A DNA stretch of 36,156 nt from Lujinxingiaceae bacterium (GCA_013697635.1 JACCWM010000154.1:1-36156), one strand, 5' to 3'. Positions 1 through 10,385 are shown, numbered from the stretch's first letter. Numbers and translations are program-made. Notes: generated by a model from the sequence alone, not told the origin.

Positions 1-71
1 CCGTAGAGTTTGGGCGGCACACTCTCGGCCAGCGGTGCGACCTGCGCGATGCGAAGCTTCTCTCTCATCAT
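1..71 (-). CDS. Glycosyltransferase, N-terminal fragment (runs off left edge)
   Basis: Only about 23 codons lie in the window. On the minus strand a frame opens with two adjacent ATG codons (positions 71 and 68) and reads MMREKLRIAQVAPLAESVPP and onward. The segment RIAQVAPLAESVPPKLYG is the typical first beta strand and glycine-rich loop of GT-B fold family 4 glycosyltransferases, which transfer a sugar from a nucleotide donor, usually to lipid-linked or surface glycans. A GAGG ribosome-binding sequence lies about 8 bases upstream of the start. The frame is open to base 1. The family call rests on this short N-terminal signature alone, so the substrate is unknown. Confidence 0.6.
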   Translation of the reverse strand, partial: MMREKLRIAQVAPLAESVPPKLY

Positions 72-198
72 GGCCGTCCTCGTGTCGGTGCGTGACCTTG
101 CCTACGACTCACAACGGCTTCTCTGCGTCCCGCACGGCGGTCCACGGGCCAATCGTGGGTAGTTCCCCTAAATTTGCGCCGCGATCCCAGAGTTTCAA

Positions 199-232
199 GG
201 CCCACCGATCCTTGGGTAAGGATGGGTGGGCC
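199..232 (-). terminator. GC-rich hairpin downstream of the lipoprotein gene
   Basis: GGCCCACC at 199-206 pairs with GGTGGGCC at 225-232. ATCC and GGAT extend the stem after one mismatch, with a loop of about 8 bases. It lies about 57 bases beyond the stop of the minus-strand lipoprotein gene ending at 289. No clear U-run follows, so it may be a weak or factor-assisted terminator. The rest of 72-288 shows no gene. Confidence 0.35.
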
Positions 233-288
233 CTGGGTCGTGCAACGTGCTCACGACGAAGAGACTTACTTGGACCACTCGGGCCGGC

Positions 289-3150
289 TTAGGGCCCCGA
301 ATCTGTGTCGAAGGAAATCGAATCGCCATAACTGGTGCCGTGATCGTTGGTTGCATAGGCGCGCGCATAATAGAGCGTTTCTTCATCGAGGTTCGAAAAG
401 AATAGCTCAAATTCACCGAGCGCAGGGGAGCCGGCCGTCTGGCAGTTGGGCGTCGCCTCGGTCAACGATGGCAAGGTGCTCTTGCTCACGCAGAAACCGA
501 ATGCGGTGGCCTCGGGTTTTCCAAGGTCGACGAAATCGCCCACGAGCTTGGCCGCGTCGGGCGTGATGTCATCGACGTACCAGGTTGTGACGACGGGCAG
601 CACGGCGCGGTAGCCGGCGGCCGGCGTCGAAGTGGCATCGTCGGCGCCGGCCGCGCTGATCACGGCGCGGTAGAAGCGCTCGTCGCCATTGGCCGGCGCA
701 GCGACGTCCTCATACGGGCTTGTAATGCCACCGGCGATGTCGCTAAAGGTGTCGTTGGTCTCGGTGGCTGAGCGCTGCCACTGGTACTCGAGAGCGCCGA
801 TCGCCCGGTAGCCCGTGGCGATTTCGGACGCCGTGCCGTCGCCGGCGGTGTTGACTGCGAGCACTTGATAGCTGGTGTCGACATGCGTTGCGCCAGCCAC
901 ACCGCTCAAGGAGAGCGTGACAAAGGCCGTGCTCGTGCCCTGTGAGGCCTGCGCGCTGCCTGGCGTGATCACGCGCTTGGGCGCGGCGGTGTCGTCATGG
1001 GCAGTCACGTTGCCAAGGGTGATCCAGTCGGCCGCACCAATCTTGAGCTTGTAGGCCGTAACCGGGGCTGCGGCGCGCCGGCCTGTGGCCGGGCCGCTCG
1101 AGGCGCTCGTGCCCGAGGCGTTGACCGCTTGCACATAGTAGGTGTGCTCGGCGCCGGCGCTCGCGGTCGGTGCAGTCCAGCTCAGCGCGACGTGTGCCGT
1201 CGAGGTGCCCTTGGAGGCGCTGAGCGTGGGCGCTGGCAAAGTGCTGCCGGGCGTGGCGGCGTCATCCGCATGGGTGGTCGCGGTGACGCCCGCGGCGATC
1301 ACCTCGGTTCCACGCAACACATTGTAGCTCGCGGCTCCCAGGCTGGCCGACCAACTCACGGTTACGCTCGTCGCCGAGTCGCTGGTCGCGCTGACGCCGG
1401 TCGGTGCCGAGGCCACGGTCACAAAGCTGACCTGACTGCCGTAGGCGGTACCTTCGGAGTTGGTGGCAAAGGCGCGCACGTTATAAACCGTGCCAGCCAA
1501 AAGCGAGGTGATGTTGTGCGAGAAGGAGCCCGTTGCCGTCGGTGCGCCCAGAGAGTGGCAGCTCGTTGTCGCATCGCCCGGAAGCGCCGGCTCGGGCAGC
1601 TGGCTCCAGCAAAAACCATGATTGGTGGCTGCCGGATTTCCAAGCTGCGAGAGGCTGGCATTGAGCGTGGCCGTGTTCGTGGTGACCGCGCTCTGGGCCA
1701 GGGTCGTTACGCCGGAGGCGCTGGCGCGATGGCCGGCAACAGCGCCCGAGGTGGCGGACTCGGCACCATCGGCGCTCACGACCACGCGATAGTAGCGCGT
1801 GCCACCGTCTTCGGGGGCCGTGGTGTCGTCAAATGTGGCGCTGGTCGCTCCAGCAAGCGCGCTGTAGCTGGCGTCGAGGTCGACCGTGGCGCGCTCCCAT
1901 TGAAAACTCACCTCGCCGACCATGCGGTGGCCGGTGGCGGAGCTCGAGGCGCTGAGCAAACCCTGGCCGGCGGTGCGGATGCGGTATTCGACGCTGTCGC
2001 CAGCCAAGACCGAGGTGTCGCTGACCGCCAGCGCCACGTGGGTGCTGTGCGTGCCGGCGCTGGCCGTGGCCGTGCCGGCCGTCACAAAGCCAAGCGGCGC
2101 GTCGATGTCATCGTAGCTTGTGACCAGTCCGACATCGATCCACTCATCACTGTCGATCGAGATCTCGTAGTGGGTCGGCGTTGGGCCGCTTCGGTAGCCG
2201 ACGGCCACCGCCGATGCCGCACTTTCGGTGCTCGGATAGACGGCGACCACCGTGTAGTCGTGGGCCGTTCCATCGAGGCCCGCGGCCGCGCTCCACGTGA
2301 CGCGAACAAATTCGTCAAAGTCACCCTCGCTTGCAGCGGCGTTCATCGGTGCGGGGAGCGAGCCGGCGGCGGCCTCGGTGTCCTCAAAGCTGGTGAGCGT
2401 GACACTCTCGACGAGCGCGTCGTCGCGGTAGATGACATAGCTGCTCGCCCCCTCGGCCAGATCCCAGCTCAGCGCGACGTGCGCGCCGTGGGTGGCCTGG
2501 GTAGCGGTCAAGTTGGCCGGCACCGGGGCAAGCGTTGTGAAGGTCGTCGTGTTGGCGTAGACCGTGCCACTGGTATCGACGTGGAAGGCGCGAACAAAAT
2601 ACTCCGTGCCCTGGGTGAGGTTTTGGACATCGTGGCTAAAAGCACCTTCCGCGCTCACGCCACCCAGCGAGTAGCAATCGTCGCCGGCCGGATCGGCCTC
2701 GGTCGACCAGCAAAGCCCGTGATCCGTGGGCAGATCGTCGCTGAGCTCTTGGACACGCGCGTTGAGCGTGGCGCTGGTGGCGGTGATGGCGCTGGCAAGC
2801 GTGGTGACGATATCGAGCGCGGGACACTGCGTGGCGCCGTCGCAGACCACGGCGTCAACGCCATCGCAGACATATTCATCGAGATCGCAGGGGCCACACG
2901 GCTCGTCCGGGGCGTAGAAGAGATCGAGCGTTCCGCCACAGGCGTTGGGCAGCCAATCGCCATTGTCTGCGGCGTCGTGGCCGACGTCGTCCACGACGGC
3001 GGCGCTGACACAGACGTTGGCCCGGCAAACCTCAAAAGCAAAGCAGTCTTGGTCTTGCTCACAGGCGGTATCGGTAAATTGGGGGGCGCAGGCCGACCAC
3101 AAGGCTGCGGCGGCCAGGAGCAAGACAAACGTACTCTTATACAATTTCAT
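289..3150 (-). CDS. Large surface lipoprotein with duplicated fibronectin-like modules
   Basis: This is a 953-residue predicted lipoprotein. The signal peptide ends in LWSAC, with Cys21 as the lipidation site. A short cysteine pattern (C30, C36, C42, C47) and a CGG...CGPC module (71-110) follow, a layout common in Myxococcota surface proteins. The rest is Thr/Ser/Ala-rich beta-sandwich repeats of fibronectin III type, with 'VxLSW', 'YxVxAV' and 'GYR/GHR' strands. A block containing HGLCW or HGFCW occurs at about residues 115 and 481, and a related FGFC block at about 853. Everything between the first two blocks recurs in the same order after the second, so residues 113-479 and 480-851 form a large duplication. 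AGAGG lies upstream of the ATG at 3150. The role is probably cell-surface structure or adhesion. No catalytic motif is visible. Confidence 0.85.
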   Translation of the reverse strand: MKLYKSTFVLLLAAAALWSACAPQFTDTACEQDQDCFAFEVCRANVCVSAAVVDDVGHDAADNGDWLPNACGGTLDLFYAPDEPCGPCDLDEYVCDGVDAVVCDGATQCPALDIVTTLASAITATSATLNARVQELSDDLPTDHGLCWSTEADPAGDDCYSLGGVSAEGAFSHDVQNLTQGTEYFVRAFHVDTSGTVYANTTTFTTLAPVPANLTATQATHGAHVALSWDLAEGASSYVIYRDDALVESVTLTSFEDTEAAAGSLPAPMNAAASEGDFDEFVRVTWSAAAGLDGTAHDYTVVAVYPSTESAASAVAVGYRSGPTPTHYEISIDSDEWIDVGLVTSYDDIDAPLGFVTAGTATASAGTHSTHVALAVSDTSVLAGDSVEYRIRTAGQGLLSASSSATGHRMVGEVSFQWERATVDLDASYSALAGATSATFDDTTAPEDGGTRYYRVVVSADGAESATSGAVAGHRASASGVTTLAQSAVTTNTATLNASLSQLGNPAATNHGFCWSQLPEPALPGDATTSCHSLGAPTATGSFSHNITSLLAGTVYNVRAFATNSEGTAYGSQVSFVTVASAPTGVSATSDSATSVTVSWSASLGAASYNVLRGTEVIAAGVTATTHADDAATPGSTLPAPTLSASKGTSTAHVALSWTAPTASAGAEHTYYVQAVNASGTSASSGPATGRRAAAPVTAYKLKIGAADWITLGNVTAHDDTAAPKRVITPGSAQASQGTSTAFVTLSLSGVAGATHVDTSYQVLAVNTAGDGTASEIATGYRAIGALEYQWQRSATETNDTFSDIAGGITSPYEDVAAPANGDERFYRAVISAAGADDATSTPAAGYRAVLPVVTTWYVDDITPDAAKLVGDFVDLGKPEATAFGFCVSKSTLPSLTEATPNCQTAGSPALGEFELFFSNLDEETLYYARAYATNDHGTSYGDSISFDTDSGP

Positions 3151-3347
3151 GTTAAGCCTCTTGGGACGATATGTTTGCGGGCCTCGGCCCGACCTGGGTC
3201 ACTTTGCGCCCATGAGCCTAGTACATAATAAGGGCGTTGTCGACGCGTATGCAGGGCGTCGAGCGGTCAAAAAAGATCGCGCGGTCGAGACGCCAAAGCG
3301 CTATGCTGGGGCTCGTCTCATGGGGCTCTCGAACAAGGTCGTGATCG

Positions 3348-4613
<1,266 letters not shown>

Positions 4614-4706
4614 CGGCATTGTCTTTTCGTGCTCGATCTCCTATCTTCGCGCCGCTTTCACCGATCGCACGCTCTCTTATCCTGCCCACCCGCCAACTTA
4701 GCCTCC

Positions 4707-6341
4707 GTGATCGACGAATCCATACTTCGAGGCATCGGCCTCATCATCGTTGCCGCGGCGATCTTTACGATCCTCGCCTCGCGCCTCAATGTGCCCTCGA
4801 TCGTCTCCTATCTGGTGGCGGGCCTGGTGCTCGGCCCTATCACGGGATTGCTCGCGGTCAGCGACGTCATCAACCTGATTTCGCACGTAGGTATCGCGCT
4901 TTTGTTGTTCATCGTCGGCCTGGAGCTAAGCCTGGACAAGGTGCGCGACGTGGGACGCGTGGCGATCGTCGCTGGCCTGGGGCAGGTGGTCTTTACCGCA
5001 GCTGGCGGCTTTGTGCTGGCCATGTTGCTTGGATTTGGTGCGGTCGAGGCGATTTTTTTGGCCGTCGCGCTCACGTTCAGCAGCACCGTGGTCGTCGTCA
5101 AATTGCTCGACCAAAAGGGCGAGCTCGACAGCCTTTATGGGCGCATCGCGGTGGGGATCTTTCTCGTCCAGGATCTGGTGGTCATCTTTGCGTTGACCTT
5201 TTTGGCGGCGCTCGGCGCCGGATCGGAAGAATTCGACCTGGCGGAGCTCGCGGTCAACCTGGGGCTGGCCTTCGGGGGCACGGCCTTGTTGTTGGCCGTG
5301 GCCTTGCTCGCCTCGCGCTATCTTTTGCCCAGGCCTTTTGCCTGGTCGGCGCGCTCTCCGGAGACCTTGTTCATCTGGAGTTTGTGCTGGTGCTTTCTCT
5401 TCGTGCTGGCCTCGGAGGCGATGAACCTCTCGCTTGAGATTGGCTCGTTTCTGGCTGGAATCAGCCTGGCCCAGCTTCCCTACAACGAGGATTTGCGCCG
5501 ACGTGTTCACCCGCTGATGAACTTCTTCATCGCTATTTTCTTTGTCTCGTTGGGCTTGCAGATGGAACTTGGCGCCGCGCTCGATCATATTGGATCGGCT
5601 GCGGCGCTGTCGCTCTTCGTTTTGATCGGCAATCCGTTGATCTTTATGTTCATCATCGCGCGCCAGGGCTACAGCGAGAAGACCTCGTTTTTTACCAGCG
5701 TGACGGTCGCCCAGATCAGCGAATTTTCGTTCATCTTTGCGACCATGGGCATTACGACCGGGTTGATTGGCGAGCACATCTTGTCGATTGTGGCCGTGGT
5801 TGGTCTGGTGACGATCGCGATCTCCTCGTACATGATCCTCTACAGCGAAGCGATTTACCGCTTCATGCACCGAGCCGGTCTGCTGCGCATCTTTGGCGCC
5901 TCCACGCAGCCTGAGCCCGAACTCGAGGAGGGGCTGTCGGACCATGTCATCGTCGTTGGCATGAATTCGCTTGGTCGCGAGCTTGTGAAAAAGTTGAGTG
6001 GTCGCGGTGAGTTGGTCTTGGCCATCGATACCGACGTCTCCAAGCTCGAGGGGCTTCCTTGCCAAACGATGCTTGGCAGCGTCGACTACCTCTCGGTGCT
6101 CGACGATGCAGGCCTTGTGCGCGCCAAGCTGGTGATCTCGGCCTTGCAGATCGAGGACACCAACAAGATGTTGGCCTATCGCAGCCGCGCCCATGGCGTG
6201 CCGGTGAGCATTCATGCCTTCGATCGCTCGGTCCACGCCGAATTGCACGAGATCGGGGTCGATTATCTGATCACGCCCAAAGAAACGGGAGTCTCGGTGC
6301 AAATCGACGAGCTTCGCCGCTTGGGAGTCATTGAGCCATGA
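4707..6341 (+). CDS. CPA2 (Kef-type) cation:proton antiporter with TrkA-N domain
   Basis: About 544 residues from the GTG at 4707. An upstream in-frame GTG at 4629 would add an unconserved, non-hydrophobic 26-residue leader, so the shorter start is preferred. The first 400 residues form about 12 transmembrane segments, with the family landmarks LxVGLELSLDKVRDVGR, the FSSTVVVVKLL helix and the QD pair in LVQDLVVI. Residues from about 430 form a Rossmann nucleotide-binding (TrkA-N/RCK) domain beginning DHVIVVGMNSLGRELV, where the middle glycine of GxGxxG is Asn. Such proteins exchange K+ or Na+ for H+ across the inner membrane, gated by a bound nucleotide. The gene overlaps the next antiporter gene by 4 bp, so the two are probably translated together. 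Ion preference cannot be read from the sequence. Confidence 0.87.
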   Translation: MIDESILRGIGLIIVAAAIFTILASRLNVPSIVSYLVAGLVLGPITGLLAVSDVINLISHVGIALLLFIVGLELSLDKVRDVGRVAIVAGLGQVVFTAAGGFVLAMLLGFGAVEAIFLAVALTFSSTVVVVKLLDQKGELDSLYGRIAVGIFLVQDLVVIFALTFLAALGAGSEEFDLAELAVNLGLAFGGTALLLAVALLASRYLLPRPFAWSARSPETLFIWSLCWCFLFVLASEAMNLSLEIGSFLAGISLAQLPYNEDLRRRVHPLMNFFIAIFFVSLGLQMELGAALDHIGSAAALSLFVLIGNPLIFMFIIARQGYSEKTSFFTSVTVAQISEFSFIFATMGITTGLIGEHILSIVAVVGLVTIAISSYMILYSEAIYRFMHRAGLLRIFGASTQPEPELEEGLSDHVIVVGMNSLGRELVKKLSGRGELVLAIDTDVSKLEGLPCQTMLGSVDYLSVLDDAGLVRAKLVISALQIEDTNKMLAYRSRAHGVPVSIHAFDRSVHAELHEIGVDYLITPKETGVSVQIDELRRLGVIEP

Positions 6342-7912
6342 TCGAGCTCGCACTCATCTTGCTGTCTTCGGCCATCGCCTTTGGCATCGCACGCTGGTTC
6401 CAGCTGCCCTTGATTCCGGCATTGATCATCGGCGGCTTTGCCCTGACGGGCTTTGGCGCACTGCCCGAGCGCGCGATCGTCGAGCACATCCTCGAGATGG
6501 GTCTGACCTTCTTGGTTTTTGTGGCCGGCATCGAGATGGATCCCAAGCGTGTCGGACCTCAAAAGCGCGCGGCCGTGCTCGTAGGCTCGCTGCAGTTCGT
6601 CACCCTCGGGGTGACCGCAGCCGGCCTCTCGTTGGCGATGGGATTTGATGCGACGACGGCGCTCTATATCGGGCTAGCTGCCACGGCCAGCTCGACTTTG
6701 GTCGTCGTGCGCCTTTTGCGCACGCGCCAGCAGATCTTTGAGCCTTTTGGGCGGCTGGTCATCGGGGTTCTGCTCTTTCAAGATTTGCTGATCATCTTGT
6801 TGATCATCGCGTTGGCGAAGTTTTGGGACGGCGCCGAGGCGGTCGCCATCGGCATGGGAAGCCTGCTCGTGCTGGTTGTGCTTGCGGCATTTTGCATGCG
6901 CTTTTTGCTGCCCTGGCTCATCCGGCGCTTTGGCGACGAGGAGGAGATCTTGCTGCTCTCGATCCTCGCGGTGCTCTTTGGGTTCATCGGTGTGGCCAGC
7001 GCGCTGGAGTTGCCACTGTTTACCGGTGCCTTTTTGGCCGGCGTTGCCTTCTCGTCTTTTCCGACGAGTGGGGTGGTGCGCGGGCTGCTGAGCTCGTTGT
7101 CGGACTTTTTCTTGGCGCTGTTTTTCACCTCTCTGGGCGCGCTCATCACCATCCCGGGCGTGCCCGATCTGTTGCGCGCGCTCGCTCTCGTGGCGTTGGT
7201 CGTGATCTTGACCCCCGTGCTTGTAACGATCGTGGCCGAGCGCAGCGGTCTGACGGCGCGAAACGCCATTGAGGGCGGCCTGCTGATCGCCCAGACCAGC
7301 GAGTTCTCACTGATCGTCGGGCTGCAAGGCCTGATTCTTGGCCAGATCACCCAGGAAGTCTTCTCGATCATCGCCCTGGTCACGGTGGTGACGATGATCC
7401 TGACGCCGATTCTGGCCACCAACCGCGTCGCGATCCGGCTGATGCGCTTTCAGCCCTCGCCGATTCGCAAAAACAAACTTCTCGCGCCCAGCGACGATCA
7501 TGTTGTGCTGATCGGCTGTGGCACCGGCGGGCGTGTCTTGCTCGATCTCTTGCGCGCTCGCGGTGTGCCGGTCATCGTCATCGATCATGACCCGGCGACG
7601 GTGGGTCATCTGGAGAGTGAGGGCATCTCGTGCGTTTGGGGAGAGGGAAGCGACCTCGACGTGCTGGCCTCAGCCCACGCCGCGCAGGCGCGCGTCGTGA
7701 TTGTCACCACGGGCCGCGTCCAGCTGGCCGAGGTCTTGATTGGCCAGCTTGGGCGCACGCCGGTCATGGTCCATGTATTCGAAGGCCATGAGGCTGAGCA
7801 AATACGCGCGCTCGGCGGCCACCCAATCCTTTACTCGCAGGCGGCCAGCGACGCGTTCATTCAGTGGTTCGACGAGAGATTCGCGCACCCCACCTCGCCA
7901 TTGAATCAATAG
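6338..7912 (+). CDS. Second CPA2 cation:proton antiporter with TrkA-N domain
   Basis: This 524-residue protein starts in an ATGA overlap with the previous gene. It has about 12 hydrophobic helices (residues 1-370). Family motifs are LVFVAGIEMDPKRVG, TASSTLVVVRLL and LLFQDLLIILL, with the QD pair of Kef-type exchangers, followed by SEFSLIVGLQGL. The cytosolic domain from about residue 387 starts DDHVVLIGCGTGGRVLL, a complete GxGxxG dinucleotide loop with the acidic end of beta 2 at VIDHD. No TrkA-C domain follows. The two antiporters are clearly different in sequence rather than a recent duplication, so they could form a hetero-oligomer or be two exchangers made together. The stop codon overlaps the convergent lipoprotein gene by 7 bp. 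Confidence 0.87.
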   Translation: MIELALILLSSAIAFGIARWFQLPLIPALIIGGFALTGFGALPERAIVEHILEMGLTFLVFVAGIEMDPKRVGPQKRAAVLVGSLQFVTLGVTAAGLSLAMGFDATTALYIGLAATASSTLVVVRLLRTRQQIFEPFGRLVIGVLLFQDLLIILLIIALAKFWDGAEAVAIGMGSLLVLVVLAAFCMRFLLPWLIRRFGDEEEILLLSILAVLFGFIGVASALELPLFTGAFLAGVAFSSFPTSGVVRGLLSSLSDFFLALFFTSLGALITIPGVPDLLRALALVALVVILTPVLVTIVAERSGLTARNAIEGGLLIAQTSEFSLIVGLQGLILGQITQEVFSIIALVTVVTMILTPILATNRVAIRLMRFQPSPIRKNKLLAPSDDHVVLIGCGTGGRVLLDLLRARGVPVIVIDHDPATVGHLESEGISCVWGEGSDLDVLASAHAAQARVVIVTTGRVQLAEVLIGQLGRTPVMVHVFEGHEAEQIRALGGHPILYSQAASDAFIQWFDERFAHPTSPLNQ

Positions 7913-8862
7913 GCGGCTTTGAGCTCAGCACAGCAATTGGCAGCCACGCATTGGTCCTGGGCCGCGTCTTCTTCGTCCCAATCCTCACGCTCGATCAGCG
8001 AGCAGCCGTGGCGTTCGTCACAACTTTGCACGGCGACCATGGCGTCACGACAGCTCTGGGGAACGCCGCACTGGGGAAAGCATCCTTCCACGCAGCTCTC
8101 GCAGTAGGCTGCGTTCTCGCCAAGGCCGCACGCCTCGGAGAAGATGCACTCCGTGGCACAGGCGCTCAGGCACTCCATGTAGGGGCAGCAAAGGCCGCCG
8201 TTCTCGCAATTGTCGGCGTCACAGCTATTGGCATTGTTTGTCGGTGTGGTGTTGTTTGCCGGCTTGGGCGGTGCGGTGGACTTGCAATTGAGATCGCCGG
8301 CCTTGGAGTAGATGACGATGTCGAAGCTGCCCGAGAGACTGCGTGTCCCTTGGCCAATCTGGGCCTTGAGCACAACGTTCTCAAAGGAGCCCACGGCCTT
8401 GTCGCCGACCTTCTTGGGGCAGTTGTTCAGCTTGATGCTGCCCTGGTTGGCGCTCTCGAAGACCTCCCCGGCGGTGGCATCGCTCATCGTGATGTAGGTG
8501 CCACCACTGAGCGCAAAGCTGCCCGGTGCTGGGCTCGCTTCGCTGGTCGCCACGACGGCCGAGAGGGTGGCGCCCTCGGTGATCAGTGTCAATACGAGCA
8601 AGTCACCGGCGATCGTCGCGCCCCAGGTGCTGCTCGACGCGCTGCCATTCTCCTGAACGCCTTCGAGCTTGGTGGGCCCATCGCTGCCGCCCTGAACCTC
8701 GATGTCGAATTTACTCTCGACCGGATCACCGCTGGTAGCGGGCGTGGTGTTGGTACTCTTGGAGCGGCGATTATCACCGCCACAAGCCACCAGCGTCAGG
8801 CTCAACGTCAGCGTGATCAAGAGCGTCAGGCTCGTCTTGGTGCCAGACAGATTCCAAAGCAT
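7906..8862 (-). CDS. Cysteine-rich lipoprotein of unknown function
   Basis: A 318-residue predicted lipoprotein. The hydrophobic signal ends in LTLVAC, with Cys27 the lipidated residue, followed by a Gly/Asp/Ser/Thr-rich linker. Residues of about 50-205 look like a beta-rich domain (repeated WGATIAGDLLVLTL and GSFDIVIYS type strands) with only two cysteines. A Pro/Asn/Thr linker (PPKPANNTTPTNNANS) leads to a C-terminal domain of about 100 residues packed with cysteines, many adjacent or in CxxC and CC pairs. GGAG lies 6 bases before the ATG at 8862. The two-domain layout with a disulfide-rich tail is typical of exported proteins of predatory and social Myxococcota. I do not recognise a function. 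The gene is divergent from the kinase at 9104. Confidence 0.8.
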   Translation of the reverse strand: MLWNLSGTKTSLTLLITLTLSLTLVACGGDNRRSKSTNTTPATSGDPVESKFDIEVQGGSDGPTKLEGVQENGSASSSTWGATIAGDLLVLTLITEGATLSAVVATSEASPAPGSFALSGGTYITMSDATAGEVFESANQGSIKLNNCPKKVGDKAVGSFENVVLKAQIGQGTRSLSGSFDIVIYSKAGDLNCKSTAPPKPANNTTPTNNANSCDADNCENGGLCCPYMECLSACATECIFSEACGLGENAAYCESCVEGCFPQCGVPQSCRDAMVAVQSCDERHGCSLIEREDWDEEDAAQDQCVAANCCAELKAAY

Positions 8863-9103
8863 TGCATACTCCGCAGGTCAAAGTGATCGTGCTGCGTACG
8901 ACGTGTCGACATTTGTCGCGTAATTGGCCGCGCTCGGCAACCTGAGACGTCAACGCCGTCTCTTTATTCATGACACCACTCGCTGCAACGCTGCAACGGT
9001 CGTATTGACAATACTGGTGGTTAAATGAGACTTCTGCAATTCGCCCTTAGGCACAAAACGAAAGGTGCAATGTGGACGAGCAGCTCACCAAAAGATTTCC
9101 GCG

Positions 9104-10273
9104 ATGAAGATCCATGTTGTCGAGAGCGCGCTGGGTGCGCCTGGGGAGATCGCCGGTAAGCTACGCGGGGCCGGCCTACAGATCGAAGTCTTGGAGCCCG
9201 AGAAGGCCGTGCTCGATCCGATCGTCGACGACAATGAGCCGGTGCTGGTCGTGATCAACACACTGGTCGCAGGACTTGAGCCGGTCACTCTGGTCGAGAA
9301 GGCCCGGCGAACAAGGCTGCCCTATTACTGCTATGTGATCGTTGTCGTCGCCGAAGAGGATCGCGTTCGTGCGCTCGATTTGCTTTCAGCCGGCGCCGAT
9401 TGTGTCGCCACCGCCGATGAGCTCGCCGTTTGTATCAGCGTGGGTGCACGCATAGCCAAGAGCAGCAAGGTATCACAGCCCGGCGTGGAGATGAGCTCAC
9501 TTGGCACGTTGTCGGCAGGCATCGCCCACGAGATCAACAATCCGCTGGCATTCTTGTTGAGCAATCTGGGCTATGTGGAGAGCTCGCTCGGTGCGCTACG
9601 CGAGCCAGCAGCGCTTGCGGGCATCGACCTTGGCCACCTCGAGGAGGCCTTGCGTGACGTGCGTGACGGTGCGCAGCGCATCAGCACGATCGTTCGAGGC
9701 TTGCAAGTGTTCGCAAGCCCCGAGGCGCCGCTCGAGCAGCCCATTGATCTTGGTCAGTTGGTCGAGTCGGTCGTGCGCCCCTTCTACGGTGCGGCGCGCG
9801 GCCACACGCGCCTGCACCTCGAGATCGCCACCGATGCGATGGTGCGCGGCGGCCAAGTTCTCCTCGAGCAGGTGATCGCCAACCTGGTGGGCAACGCTTT
9901 GCAGGCGATGCCCACAAGCGATGAGGCGAAAAACCGGGTATACGTGCGCCTCTTCGCTCGCGACAATGGTCAGATCGTGCTCGAGGTCGAGGATAACGGC
10001 GTCGGCATGGCGTCGGCGGTGATCGGCGCAATGTTCGATCCCTTCTATACGACACGGCCCGTGGGCCAGGGGACCGGGCTCGGGCTCTATATCTGCAAGG
10101 CGATCGTCAGCTCGATGCGAGGCCATATCGACGTCGATAGCGAGCTCGGGCGCGGCACACGCATGCGGGTCGTTCTACCGGGCGTCGAGCACAGTGAGAG
10201 GCAAGCGGAGTTCGCTGAGCCGACCATCGTGATGGACTTCTCAGAGGCGTCGAGCGCGTGGTCCCAGGATTAG
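9104..10273 (+). CDS. Soluble sensor histidine kinase with degenerate receiver-like N-terminus
   Basis: 389 residues from the ATG at 9104. A GTG at 9065 would add 13 residues with no support. Residues 1-120 have the alternating strand/helix pattern of a response-regulator receiver, including the ALDLLSAGAD helix, but the phosphoacceptor Asp position after beta 3 reads VVINT and the conserved Lys near beta 5 is absent. Residues 131-200 are a HisKA domain with the phosphorylated histidine at 142 in AGIAHEINNP. The ATPase domain carries the N box NLVGNALQAM (N264), G1 box DNGVG (297-301), F box FDPFYTT and G2 box GTGLGL (323-328). There is no transmembrane segment, so it is a cytosolic kinase of the NtrB/ZraS-like class. 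No partner regulator lies in the window. It could regulate the downstream Mrp operon, but only proximity suggests that. Confidence 0.87.
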   Translation: MKIHVVESALGAPGEIAGKLRGAGLQIEVLEPEKAVLDPIVDDNEPVLVVINTLVAGLEPVTLVEKARRTRLPYYCYVIVVVAEEDRVRALDLLSAGADCVATADELAVCISVGARIAKSSKVSQPGVEMSSLGTLSAGIAHEINNPLAFLLSNLGYVESSLGALREPAALAGIDLGHLEEALRDVRDGAQRISTIVRGLQVFASPEAPLEQPIDLGQLVESVVRPFYGAARGHTRLHLEIATDAMVRGGQVLLEQVIANLVGNALQAMPTSDEAKNRVYVRLFARDNGQIVLEVEDNGVGMASAVIGAMFDPFYTTRPVGQGTGLGLYICKAIVSSMRGHIDVDSELGRGTRMRVVLPGVEHSERQAEFAEPTIVMDFSEASSAWSQD

Positions 10274-10318
10274 GACAGCAGTGCGCTCGCCTCTAAGCGC
10301 GCTGGCCCGGACCAATTC

Positions 10319-10346
10319 TTGAACGGGCTGGTTTGGCGTCTAGTTT
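10319..10346 (+). promoter_or_regulatory. Possible promoter of the Mrp operon
   Basis: TTGAAC at 10319-10324 and TAGTTT at 10341-10346 are separated by 16 bases, about 40 bases before the mnhE start. The -10 match is poor. This is the best candidate in the 112-bp gap, not a firm call. Confidence 0.22.
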
Positions 10347-10385
10347 GATCGGCGCCAGCAGCACCTTAATTACAGGGTTGGGAAC

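Noticed and set aside
997-3228. Long open frame of 743 codons on the plus strand
   Set aside because: It lies opposite the lipoprotein gene. Its product is Arg/Gly/Ala-rich with no hydrophobic signal or family motif, as expected for antisense frames in GC-rich DNA.
9005-9033. Good -35 box TTGACA upstream of the histidine kinase
   Set aside because: No acceptable -10 sequence lies 16-18 bases downstream, so I do not list it as a promoter.
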